From Puniceibacterium antarcticum (GTDB lineage Bacteria; Pseudomonadota; Alphaproteobacteria; Rhodobacterales; Rhodobacteraceae), in the NCBI RefSeq assembly GCF_002760615.1, contig NZ_AWWI01000019.1, forward strand, positions 1-50,124: 50,124 nucleotides of DNA. The letters are read 5' to 3'. The position numbers were made by a program, and so were the translations under genes. The notes beneath the pieces were generated by a model that saw only the letters and a list, made by a program, of their open reading frames with translations, did no database searches and was not told the origin of the DNA. Within the stretch, counting starts at the first letter, position 1; each line of letters opens with the position of its first letter. Of this stretch, positions 23,934 through 32,118 are shown piece by piece.

Positions 23934-24277
23934 GCCTTTTGGTTCTTATCTTCGGCCTGCCGGTTGTAGCATTCCTGATCCTGCTGCTGAGCAAGCCGGG
24001 CGCGACCTATCTTGCCACAGCCTTCACCATTCTGCTGCTCTGCGTTCTGGCGGCCTTTTACATTCTGCCGCTTGGCCCGTCGTCTGGCCCAGATGACTGG
24101 TTTCACGGGGTCGAATTGCTCCCGCTCTACGGCACGCTGGCCGCCGTGGCGTTCAGCGCGCCGATCCAGGCGTGGCGCTGGTGGCGGTTGCGGCGGCAGA
24201 AACCGACCTATCCCGTTATTCTGTCCATAGCCGTGCTCCTGACAATGCACGTCGGGCTTTTATTGATCCTCAGGTGA
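23930..24277 (+). CDS. Small membrane protein inserted between glcE and glcF
   Basis: Protein of 115 residues with three hydrophobic segments (about residues 3-20, 28-47 and 95-115), plus a polar stretch with a Trp/Arg-rich cluster WRWWRLRRQK near residue 82. I do not recognise a family beyond a small conserved membrane protein. It begins inside the glcE stop codon and ends 3 bp before glcF, so it is a fully coupled member of the operon, and this argues for a role in the complex, for instance anchoring the soluble GlcDEF subunits to the membrane. That role is inference. E. coli glcDEF has no such gene. Confidence 0.85.
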   Translation: MSLLVLIFGLPVVAFLILLLSKPGATYLATAFTILLLCVLAAFYILPLGPSSGPDDWFHGVELLPLYGTLAAVAFSAPIQAWRWWRLRRQKPTYPVILSIAVLLTMHVGLLLILR

Positions 24278-24280
24278 ACC

Positions 24281-25573
24281 ATGCAAACAACCTTTACCCC
24301 AAAGCAGTTGGAAAAACCGGACTTCGAGCGATCGAACGAGATCCTGCGCGCCTGCGTGCACTGCGGCTTCTGCACCGCCACCTGCCCGACCTATCAGGTG
24401 CTGGGGGATGAGCTCGACAGCCCCCGGGGTCGCATCTACCTGATCAAGGACATGCTCGAAAACGAGCGCAAGCCTGATGAAAAGACCGTCAAGCATATAG
24501 ACCGCTGCCTGAGTTGCCTCGCCTGCATGACGACCTGCCCGTCGGGGGTGCATTACATGCATCTGGTCGACCACGCCCGCGCCTATATCGAGGAAAACTA
24601 TGACCGCCCCTGGTCCGACCGCGCCCTGCGCTGGGTGCTGGCGCGGATCCTGCCGCATCCGACGCGGTTCCGGATTGCCCTGCTTGGCGCCAAGATCGGG
24701 CGGCCCTTTGCCTTTCTGATGCCGGATGCGCGGTTGAAGGCAATGCTTGAGATGGCGCCAAAGACGATTCCGCCGGTCAGCCGCAATGACGATCCGCAGA
24801 CCTTTGCCCCCGAAGTCCCGCGAAAGAAACGCGTGGCGCTGATGACGGGCTGCGCGCAAAAGGCGCTGAACACCGATATCAACGATGCCACCATCCGCCT
24901 GCTGCGCCGTCTGGGCTGCGAGGTCGTTGTGGCCAAGGGCGCCGGATGCTGTGGCGCGCTGACGCATCACATGGGCAAGGTCGGGGAAAGCCATGCCTCG
25001 GCCGCCGCCAATATCCGCGCCTGGGTGGCCGAGATGGATGGCGACGGGCTGGATGCCATCGTGATCAACACCTCGGGCTGCGGCACGACCGTCAAGGATT
25101 ACGGCCATATGTTCCGCAATGACCCGCTGGCGGCAGACGCGGCCCGCGTGTCGCAAAAGGCCAAGGATATCAGCGAGGTCCTCATGGATCTCGATCTACC
25201 CGAAGGGATGGATCAGGGGCTGACCGTCGCCTATCACGCGGCCTGTTCGCTGCAGCACGGACAAAAGATCAAGACCTTTCCCAAGGATCTGCTCAAGCGG
25301 GCGGGTTTCAAAATTGTCGAACCCTCCGATCCGCATCTCTGTTGCGGATCGGCCGGCACCTACAACCTGATGCAGCCCGAGATTTCGGGTCAGCTCAAGG
25401 CGCGCAAGGTCCGCACGCTTGAGGCAAAAAAGCCCGATGTGATCGCGGCTGGCAACATCGGCTGCATGATGCAGATCGGTTCGGGCACGGGCATTCCGGT
25501 GGTGCATACCGTCGAACTGCTCGACTGGGCCACCGGCGGGCCAAAGCCGCCGAAGCTGCTCGTAAAAGGCTGA
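24281..25573 (+). CDS. glcF: Glycolate oxidase iron-sulfur subunit GlcF
   Basis: Iron-sulfur subunit that carries electrons from glycolate oxidation towards the respiratory chain, 430 residues. Two 4Fe-4S clusters are held by Cys25-28-31 with Cys35 and Cys76-79-82 with Cys86 (CVHCGFCTATCP and CLSCLACMTTCP). Two CCG domains follow, with GCCGALTHHMGK in the first and the later CCGSAGTYNLMQPE, plus SLQHGQKI between. The ATG at 24281 lies three bases after the upstream gene. It is the last gene of the operon and is followed by a short hairpin. Confidence 0.95.
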   Translation: MQTTFTPKQLEKPDFERSNEILRACVHCGFCTATCPTYQVLGDELDSPRGRIYLIKDMLENERKPDEKTVKHIDRCLSCLACMTTCPSGVHYMHLVDHARAYIEENYDRPWSDRALRWVLARILPHPTRFRIALLGAKIGRPFAFLMPDARLKAMLEMAPKTIPPVSRNDDPQTFAPEVPRKKRVALMTGCAQKALNTDINDATIRLLRRLGCEVVVAKGAGCCGALTHHMGKVGESHASAAANIRAWVAEMDGDGLDAIVINTSGCGTTVKDYGHMFRNDPLAADAARVSQKAKDISEVLMDLDLPEGMDQGLTVAYHAACSLQHGQKIKTFPKDLLKRAGFKIVEPSDPHLCCGSAGTYNLMQPEISGQLKARKVRTLEAKKPDVIAAGNIGCMMQIGSGTGIPVVHTVELLDWATGGPKPPKLLVKG

Positions 25574-25579
25574 GCACTG

Positions 25580-25602
25580 CCGCGCGTCTGGCGCGGTGTT
25601 TT
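25580..25602 (+). terminator. Candidate intrinsic terminator after glcF
   Basis: CCGCGC (25580-25585) pairs with GCGCGG (25591-25596) around a 5-base loop, and TGTTTT follows. The stem is only 6 bp, so it is moderate evidence. Confidence 0.5.
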
Positions 25603-25617
25603 CCTGCTTGGTCAGGT

Positions 25618-25648
25618 CTTGAAAGCGGCCCTCCGCCTGCCAATATTT
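25618..25648 (+). promoter_or_regulatory. Candidate RpoH-type promoter for hsp20
   Basis: CTTGAA at 25618-25623 and CAATATTT from 25641 are separated by 17 bp. This resembles alphaproteobacterial sigma-32 promoters (CTTG box at -35, C-rich/AT-rich box at -10). It is about 100 bp upstream of the Hsp20 start. The assignment is inferred from the match and from the gene's function. Confidence 0.45.
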
Positions 25649-25749
25649 AAGCCATCGGGATGCCACAAACCGGGTCCCGACACACCCGCGCCTGTCCCAT
25701 GGTGGGAAGGCGCGACATCAAAATGGTATCGCTCACTGGAGGATGACCC

Positions 25750-26217
25750 ATGAGAAACTTTGATTTTGCACCCCTTTACCGTGCCACTGTCGGCTTCGAT
25801 CAGATCGCAGACATGATGGACCGGGTTCTGGCCAATGACGGCGCACAGCCGACTTATCCGCCCTACAATATCGAAAAGACCGCTGACGACACTTACCGCA
25901 TCTCGATCGCTGTGGCCGGTTTTTCCGATGCCGATCTGTCGGTTGAGGTAAAGGACCACGCGCTGGTTGTCTCGGCCCGCAAGGCGGATGAGGACGGCCC
26001 CCGTGCCTACCTGCACCGTGGCATCGCAACACGCGCCTTTGAACGCCGCTTCCAGCTGGCCGATCATGTGCGTGTGATGGGCGCGAGCCATGCTGATGGC
26101 ATGCTGCACATCGACCTGTCCCGCGAGATCCCCGAGGCGCTGAAACCTCGCCGGATCGAGATCGCCACTGCAGGTGCGATCAGCAAGGACGTGGTTGACG
26201 CGCAGTCTGTGAACTGA
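25750..26217 (+). CDS. Hsp20/alpha-crystallin family small heat-shock protein
   Basis: Holdase chaperone of 155 residues, similar to IbpA, that binds unfolding proteins and keeps them available for refolding. The N-terminal arm begins MRNFDFAPLYRATVGFD, as in the IbpA group. The alpha-crystallin domain runs from about residue 34 to 130, with YRISIAVAGFSDADLSVEV and the dimerisation part ATRAFERRFQLADHV; the terminal part GMLHIDLSREIPE keeps the conserved G-x-L core. The usual IXI/V tail motif is recognisable as RRIEI. The start ATG follows GGAGG. A candidate heat-shock promoter lies upstream and an intrinsic terminator downstream, so it is monocistronic. Confidence 0.95.
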   Translation: MRNFDFAPLYRATVGFDQIADMMDRVLANDGAQPTYPPYNIEKTADDTYRISIAVAGFSDADLSVEVKDHALVVSARKADEDGPRAYLHRGIATRAFERRFQLADHVRVMGASHADGMLHIDLSREIPEALKPRRIEIATAGAISKDVVDAQSVN

Positions 26218-26253
26218 GGGCGTCCAACAGTTCATACTGCTTTCTGAGAACCT

Positions 26254-26286
26254 GCCCCCGGAGGAGTGATCCACCGGGGGCTTTTG
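26254..26286 (+). terminator. Intrinsic terminator after hsp20
   Basis: GCCCCCGG (26254-26261) pairs with CCGGGGGC (26274-26281), followed by TTTTG. It starts 36 bp after the stop. Confidence 0.87.
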
Positions 26287-26368
26287 TCAGGCTCGGACCC
26301 GGCGAAGAATTGGGAGCCAGGCCAGCCCGTCGCCATCGTCTCTCGGACCAATGGTGCTACACTGACGA

Positions 26369-26396
26369 CCCCCCGGGATATTTGTGGGCAGATGAA
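26369..26396 (+). repeat. Dispersed intergenic repeat, copy E (GATATTTG type)
   Basis: The plus strand reads CCCCCCGGGATATTTGTG then GGCAGATGAA. It matches the minus strand of 11452-11480 except for one indel and one substitution, and shares the TATTTGG/GA-rich plan of the 25-bp repeat. It lies between two convergent genes, 152 bp past hsp20 and in the same orientation as it. Confidence 0.6.
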
Positions 26397-26438
26397 ACAG
26401 GTTACAGTGAAAATCTGTTTGTCTTTGTGCAAGCAGGC

Positions 26439-28481
26439 TCAGTTTCTGCCTTCCCGCAGCCAGGCGCCGATGATCATGGCCGAGGCCAGCAACAGCACCA
26501 GCCAGGCGGGCAACATCGGGGTCTGCGTCACATCCAGCGTTTCGTAGGCATTGCGCGGGGTCAGGCCGATCCAGCCGCGACCCGCAGCAGGGCGGCCCGC
26601 GCTGACCTCGCGGATCGTGGGAATGCCGTCCTCAAGCCGCTGCACACCGCCGCGCATCGTATCGATGACCGGCTCAAGGATCTCTCCCGTCGCGATGGTC
26701 TGTTCGAACTCGCGCGGTGCGGCGGGGCCAAGGCCGATGACCGAGGTCTGGTCACCCTCGCTCAGACGGTAAAGGCCGATGTCGGGACCTTCGTACAGCG
26801 CTTCGAACCGGCCGGGGCTGACTTCGGTCAGCTCGACTTCTTCCGTGGTGCCGTCAGGGCGGGTTACCGTCACAGTGCCGGCTTCTTCTGACAGGGTGCG
26901 GCGGATGATGCGCATTGTCTGGCCCGTCGCCTCGGCGAACAGCGCCTCTTCTTCTAGCTCGGGTTCCTTCATCATCCAGTGGGCGAGGCGGCGCAACAGG
27001 TCAAGCTGCGGCCCGCCGCCCTCGAACCCGCGCGACCAGAGCCAGGCCTGATCCGAGGCCATGAGCGCCACGCGCCCCTCGCCCACGCGGTCGAGGATCA
27101 GCAGCGGGCGGTCATCCACGCCGGACATCACCACTTCGCTCTCGGGTGTCGGGGTCACTTCGATCTGGCGCATCCAGCGGCCCCAGGTTTCCGCCCCCTG
27201 CAGACCTGCCGTGACTGGGTGGCGCTGTCCCAGATCGGTGACTGCGGGCCTGTAGCCTTCGTCGAGGACGCGCGCCGTGGGCTCGCCCGGCAGGATTGAG
27301 GACAGGGGCGAGCGGTAGAGGCTGTCGGCGCTGGCAAAATCCGGCCCGGCGGCGATCAGCAGTGCACCGCCCTGTTCGACATAGTTGCGCACATTGTCCA
27401 GGTAGATGGCGGGCAGGATCCCGCGCCGCTTGTAGCGGTCAAAGATGATCAGATCGAAATCTTCGATTTTTTCCAGGAACAGCTCGCGGGTCGGAAAGGC
27501 GATCAGCGACAGTTCGGTGACCGGTACGCCGTCCTGCTTTTCCGGGGGACGCAGAATGGTAAAGTGGACCAGATCGACGGAAGAGTCGGATTTCAGCAGG
27601 TTGCGCCAGGTGCGCCCACCGGCATGGGGTTCGCCCGACACCAGCAGCACGCGCAGGCGGTCACGCACGCCGTTGATCTGCACAAGCGCGGTGTTGTTGC
27701 GGTCGGTCAGTTCGCCCTCGGCTTCAGGCACGGTGAACTGGATCACGTTGCGCCCGCCATGGGGCAGGGTGACGGGCAGCTCGAACGACTCGCCAATCGG
27801 CATGTCAAAGATCTGTGGCTCGCCGCCATCGACCGAGATTTCGAGCGGCGTTGTGGCATCACCGGGGGCGGCGCCATCATCCTCGACCATCAGGGTCAGG
27901 GTCACCGGTTCGCCCAGGATCGCAAAGGCCGGGGCGTTGCGCACGATCAACCGGCGGTCCCAGTCGGTCTCCTTGCCCGTCATCAGCAGGTGCATCGGTG
28001 CGGGCAGATTGGGCGCACGTTCCAGATCGTGCAGGCGTCCGTCTGACAGCAAGAGGATACCGGCGATTCGTGCGCGCGGTTCTTCGGCAAGTGCCGCGTT
28101 CAGCGCGGACATCAGCAGCGTGCCGGCATCGTCTTCGCCATCGCCCACGTTGATGCGGCGCACCTCGGTATTGGGGCGACCGGCAAGGCGGTCTTGCAGC
28201 GTGGTGGCGGCGTCTTCGGTCACACCCGCGCGTTCGGCAAGGGTCTGGCTCGCGCTTTGGTCGACCAGCATCAGGACAATGTCGGATAGGGGCGCGCGGT
28301 CTTCGACCTGATAGGACGGCTGGGTCAAGGCACCGACAAGGATGACAGCCGCCAGCGCGCGCAGGGCCCAGCCCGACAGGCCGCGCCAGAGCGCCAGCAC
28401 CACGCCGATCAGCGCAAGCGCGCCAAGAACACCGATGGCACCCCAGGGCAGAAGCGGGTCAAAAAGGATTGTTCCGGTCAT
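26439..28481 (-). CDS. Membrane protein with glutamine-amidotransferase-like domain (MoxR cluster)
   Basis: Inner-membrane protein of 680 residues, last gene of a four-gene operon. Two hydrophobic helices lie at the N-terminus (about 15-60) and one at the C-terminus (about 655-675). In between, residues about 65-180 look VWA-like (IVLMLVDQSASQTLAE, IAGILLLSDGR), and residues about 280-490 carry a class-I glutamine amidotransferase-like fold, including VLLVSGEPHAGGRTWRNLL, EDFDLIIFDRYKRRG and NVRNYVEQGGALLIAAGP. No catalytic Cys-His pair of true amidotransferases is evident, so it is probably non-enzymatic. Homologues occur next to BatA/DUF4159 proteins, MoxR ATPases and DUF58 proteins. Its start overlaps the preceding gene's stop by 4 bp. 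Function unknown; envelope or metal-protein assembly is inferred. Confidence 0.88.
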   Translation of the reverse strand: MTGTILFDPLLPWGAIGVLGALALIGVVLALWRGLSGWALRALAAVILVGALTQPSYQVEDRAPLSDIVLMLVDQSASQTLAERAGVTEDAATTLQDRLAGRPNTEVRRINVGDGEDDAGTLLMSALNAALAEEPRARIAGILLLSDGRLHDLERAPNLPAPMHLLMTGKETDWDRRLIVRNAPAFAILGEPVTLTLMVEDDGAAPGDATTPLEISVDGGEPQIFDMPIGESFELPVTLPHGGRNVIQFTVPEAEGELTDRNNTALVQINGVRDRLRVLLVSGEPHAGGRTWRNLLKSDSSVDLVHFTILRPPEKQDGVPVTELSLIAFPTRELFLEKIEDFDLIIFDRYKRRGILPAIYLDNVRNYVEQGGALLIAAGPDFASADSLYRSPLSSILPGEPTARVLDEGYRPAVTDLGQRHPVTAGLQGAETWGRWMRQIEVTPTPESEVVMSGVDDRPLLILDRVGEGRVALMASDQAWLWSRGFEGGGPQLDLLRRLAHWMMKEPELEEEALFAEATGQTMRIIRRTLSEEAGTVTVTRPDGTTEEVELTEVSPGRFEALYEGPDIGLYRLSEGDQTSVIGLGPAAPREFEQTIATGEILEPVIDTMRGGVQRLEDGIPTIREVSAGRPAAGRGWIGLTPRNAYETLDVTQTPMLPAWLVLLLASAMIIGAWLREGRN

Positions 28482-31246
28482 TGGCCCAGCCTGTCGAGAA
28501 GTGCAGGCACGTGGACCTGATCGGATTTATAGTTCCCGGTCAGCACGTACATGACCAGATTGACGCCGAAGCGATAGGCGATCTCGCGCTGGCGCTCGCC
28601 GGTAAAGCCGCGCCCGACAGGGACCAGCGGATTGCCCCGGTCATCCATCGCCCAGGCGGCGGCCCAGTCGTTGCCACCGATCACCACCGGGGTCACATTG
28701 TCGTTTAGGTTGCGAAACGGCATGCCCTCGATCAGCTCGGCATCTGGCGGTGCTGCTTCGACCCAGACGTCTCGGGCTGCGTAGCGGCCAGGGAAATCCT
28801 GCAGCAAGTAGAAGGTTCTGGTCAGCACATGATCCTGAGGGACCCGTTCCAGCGGTGGAATATCGAGCGGGGCGGCGAGCTCCTGCAGCTTGCGGCCATT
28901 GGGGCTTGCGGCACCAAAGCTTGCCACATCTCCGTCGCGGGTGTCGAACAGGATCATCCCGCCCGAGCGCAGATAGGTGTTGAGCTTGGCATAAGCTTCG
29001 TCCGACGGCGTGGGCTGGCTGGGAGTGATCGGCCAGTAGAGTAGGGGGAAAAACGCCAGCTCGTCGGTTTCAAGGTTCACGCCCATCGGCTCGGACGGTT
29101 CAACCGAGGTGCGGAAAAACAGGGTTTCGGACAGGCCCGAAAGGCCGGCCTGCGCCATGTCGTCAAGCTGACTGTCGCCGGTCAGCACATGGGCCAGCGT
29201 CACCTCGGATGTCGCGGCTAGGGCAAAGGCATCGTCGCCCGCGCTTTGCGCCTGGCCCTGTTGCGGCAGGGGCAACAGGAAAAACGCAATCAGTGCCGTC
29301 GTCGCGCGCGCCCCGCGCAGGCGACCCGAAAGAGCAAGCGAGGCGACAACATCCGCGAGCAGGGCAGCTATCGCCAGCGCCAGAAGCCAGCCGGCCAGCG
29401 GCGTTTCCTGCGGGCGGCTTAGCCCCCTGACCTCGATCCGGGCGGGCCATGTGGTGGCGGTGAGATCTGCATCGGGCGCGATTACATTGCGGGCAAGGCT
29501 GCGGTCCGTGCCTTGGTAGAGACCGGGCCGCAGATCAGGGCCCAGTGGATCACCCGCGAGCGCGCTGCCGTCCACGCCGGGAAGATTGTCCGCATCGCGC
29601 GGGGTGCCAAAGGCGTCCAGCACGACCTCTGGTTGCCAGACCGTGCCCTCAAGATCGGCGGCTTCTGGCTGTGCGGGGGTGGATGAGACGGCCAACCGTT
29701 CCAGCATCTGCACGAAGAGGCCAGACAGCGGCAGGCCGGACCATTCCGCATTGGCGGTGACGTGGAACAGAACCACCTGACCTTGGCCGATCCGCTTGCG
29801 GGTAACCAGAGGCGTGCCGTCATCCAGCTGTGCGATCACGCGACCGGCAAGGTTCGGGTCGGGCTGGGCCATGACCTGTGCGGTCACGGTGACATCAGCG
29901 GGGATGTTCAGGCCGAAGAACGGGCTTTCGGCAGCAAAGGGCGCGAGCGATTTCGGCTCGCCCCAGCTCATCGCGCCGCCGACGGTGCGGCCCCCGGCGC
30001 GCAGGCGCACGGGCATCAGCGGGTCCTCGGCATCGCGGCTGATGTCACTGGCGGCAAGGCGCGGCCCGGCAAAACGCAGCAGCATCCCGCCTTTGTCGAC
30101 CCAGTCCAGCGTCGCCTGTTCCTCGGCTGTGCTGAGGGTCGCGACATCGGCAAGGATGATCACATCGGGATTGGCCGGCAGGATGTCCAGCAGGGCACCA
30201 TCCAGCAGATCGGCGTTCGGCTCCAGCGCGCGGGTCAGGTAGTGCAGCGGTGAGAGCAACTCCAGCCCCTCGCGGTTCTCGTTCCCGGCGATCAGAGCGA
30301 CCTCGCGGCGGCGCAGGGAATCGTCGGGCAGGGTCACCGCCCCGGCGCTGCGCTGGCCTTCGACCTCGAACCGGTCAACACGGGCGCGCAACTCGGCAGG
30401 CAGGGAAAGCTCGGCCTCAGCGGTCACGGCGTCGGCGTCAAAGGTTACTGGCACGCGGGCCAGCGTGGCGGGATTGCCTGCGGGATCAAGCCCCTGCGCA
30501 ACCACGGAAATCTCGGTTTCGGGACCGGGGCGCAAACGGTGCAGGGTCAGCGCGACATTGCCGTCGGTGAACTGCGCGGGTTCAATGGCATAAAGGCTGC
30601 GGGGGCTTTCGAACACCGTCACGCGGCCGCGCTGTTCCAGCGTCTCCAGCAGGCCGTCGCGTGTGTTGCGCACCAAACCGTCGGACAGCCAATAGGTGTC
30701 GAATGCACTGTCGGGCAGCACAGACAGCAGGCGCGTGATCTGTTCGGCCTGCGGCTCCCACGGCTCTGGCAGGACGCCGGGCAGACGGCTGCGAAGGACA
30801 TCGGCTGCCTGAAACTGCGGCGGTTCGGGGTCGCTCAGGCGCACCAGCGCGACGGGGCGGTCGTCGCGGCCCGCACGGATCAGCAGCGCCTCGACCGCCT
30901 CTTGCCGCGCGCGCCAGTCGGCGGCACTGGCCCAGCTCGCATCCATCAGCACGAGCAACGGCGCGCTGCCCGCGGCCTGCTCTTCGTTCTGCGGGTTCAG
31001 CACGGGGCCGGCAAGGCCAAGGATCACCGCAGCAACCGCCAGCATCCGCAACAGCAGCAGCCACCAAGGCGTGCGGTCGCTGACCTGTTCCTCGTCCTTC
31101 AGGCCCAGCAGCAGGACAACCCCCGGAAACAACCGCCGGATCGGCGCCGGGGGCACGGCGCGCAGGATCAGCCACAGAATGGGCAGGCCCAGCAGCCCCA
31201 GCAACAGCCAGGGCGCCGAAAAGCCGAGCGCGCCGAAAAGGGTCAT
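28478..31246 (-). CDS. BatA-like/DUF4159 membrane protein
   Basis: Large inner-membrane protein of 922 residues. The N-terminus has two hydrophobic helices flanking a cytoplasmic loop that contains the BatA (aerotolerance-regulator N-terminal, PF07584) pattern: SAPWLLLGLLGLPILWLILRAV and RRLFPGVVLLLGLKDEE. A VWA-like portion follows (APLLVLMDASWASAADWRA), then beta-rich regions, another pair of hydrophobic helices near residues 645-695 and finally the DUF4159 domain, with ELAFFPLLYWPITPSQ and RSGGMILFDTRDGD. DUF4159 is a glutamine-amidotransferase-like fold of unknown role. The ATG at 31246 overlaps the DUF58 stop by 4 bp. The MoxR ATPase, DUF58 protein and this one form a module often linked to chaperone-type assembly of envelope or metal enzymes. 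Confidence 0.9.
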   Translation of the reverse strand: MTLFGALGFSAPWLLLGLLGLPILWLILRAVPPAPIRRLFPGVVLLLGLKDEEQVSDRTPWWLLLLRMLAVAAVILGLAGPVLNPQNEEQAAGSAPLLVLMDASWASAADWRARQEAVEALLIRAGRDDRPVALVRLSDPEPPQFQAADVLRSRLPGVLPEPWEPQAEQITRLLSVLPDSAFDTYWLSDGLVRNTRDGLLETLEQRGRVTVFESPRSLYAIEPAQFTDGNVALTLHRLRPGPETEISVVAQGLDPAGNPATLARVPVTFDADAVTAEAELSLPAELRARVDRFEVEGQRSAGAVTLPDDSLRRREVALIAGNENREGLELLSPLHYLTRALEPNADLLDGALLDILPANPDVIILADVATLSTAEEQATLDWVDKGGMLLRFAGPRLAASDISRDAEDPLMPVRLRAGGRTVGGAMSWGEPKSLAPFAAESPFFGLNIPADVTVTAQVMAQPDPNLAGRVIAQLDDGTPLVTRKRIGQGQVVLFHVTANAEWSGLPLSGLFVQMLERLAVSSTPAQPEAADLEGTVWQPEVVLDAFGTPRDADNLPGVDGSALAGDPLGPDLRPGLYQGTDRSLARNVIAPDADLTATTWPARIEVRGLSRPQETPLAGWLLALAIAALLADVVASLALSGRLRGARATTALIAFFLLPLPQQGQAQSAGDDAFALAATSEVTLAHVLTGDSQLDDMAQAGLSGLSETLFFRTSVEPSEPMGVNLETDELAFFPLLYWPITPSQPTPSDEAYAKLNTYLRSGGMILFDTRDGDVASFGAASPNGRKLQELAAPLDIPPLERVPQDHVLTRTFYLLQDFPGRYAARDVWVEAAPPDAELIEGMPFRNLNDNVTPVVIGGNDWAAAWAMDDRGNPLVPVGRGFTGERQREIAYRFGVNLVMYVLTGNYKSDQVHVPALLDRLGQ

Positions 31247-32118
31247 CCATGGCCTCCGTCCATCGCGCGGTAAACCCAGAGCAGGGCCGATTGCGCCGAT
31301 GTGTTGGTGTGATGGCATTGATACTGCCAGCCGGTGACCCGGCAAAGGTGGTCGAGTCTGGCTTTGCGTTCCGCCAGCCGGTCGAGGTAGCGCGCGCGCA
31401 GATCCCCGGCCTTGAGCGTTTCATGCGCCATCGATTTGCCCATACTTTCGAAAATCGTGCGGCCCTGAAAGGGAAACGCTTCTTCGGACGGGTCAAGCAC
31501 CTGAAGCAGCACGCCCCGCACGCCACGGTCGGCGGCTTTGGTTAACGCGGCCTCAACAGGGCCAAGATCTGCCAGGAAATCCGACACGAACATCGCCCGG
31601 GCATGGGGCAGCATGCCGCGCGCCTCGGGTGCGGCGTAATCCTCTGGAGAATCGGTGGTAAAGGCCTCGGCCAGCCGCAGGATCTGTTCGGTGCCGCGCC
31701 GGGGTGGCAGGGTCCAGCCGGTCAGGCCCACCCGTTCGCCGCCCCGCACGAGCAGGATCGAGGCGGCCAGTGTCAGCAGACGCGCGCGGTCCGCCTTGGT
31801 CTGCAAATCCTTTTCGCTGCTGAAGCGCATCGACGCCCCCTGATCAAGCCAGAGGATCACGCTCTGCGCGATCTGCCATTCGTGTTCGCGCACGAACTGC
31901 CCATCGCTGCGGGCAGACCGACGCCAGTCGATGCTGCGCAGGGAATCACCCTGCTGCAGTGGGCGGTATTGCCAGAAATCATCGCCCAGACCCGCACGCC
32001 GCCGTCCGTGTTCGCCCAAAAGGACGGTGCCGGCCAGTTTTTCTGCCCGCGCCAGCAGGGCGGGCAGGCGGGCGGCTTCTTCCTCGGATTTCTGGCGCAG
32101 GGCGAGGGCTGGAATCAC
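31243..32118 (-). CDS. DUF58 domain protein of the MoxR module
   Basis: Probably cytoplasmic protein of 291 residues with a VWA-like fold. The diagnostic DUF58 segment is DDFWQYRPLQQGDSLRSIDWRRSAR, followed by QSVILWLDQGASMRF, the VWA-type metal-ion-dependent adhesion site being partly kept (D-x-G-A-S). Such proteins are nearly always encoded beside MoxR ATPases. Its ATG overlaps the end of the MoxR gene by 4 bp and its own stop overlaps the next gene by 4 bp, so all four genes are translationally coupled. Confidence 0.92.
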   Translation of the reverse strand: MIPALALRQKSEEEAARLPALLARAEKLAGTVLLGEHGRRRAGLGDDFWQYRPLQQGDSLRSIDWRRSARSDGQFVREHEWQIAQSVILWLDQGASMRFSSEKDLQTKADRARLLTLAASILLVRGGERVGLTGWTLPPRRGTEQILRLAEAFTTDSPEDYAAPEARGMLPHARAMFVSDFLADLGPVEAALTKAADRGVRGVLLQVLDPSEEAFPFQGRTIFESMGKSMAHETLKAGDLRARYLDRLAERKARLDHLCRVTGWQYQCHHTNTSAQSALLWVYRAMDGGHG

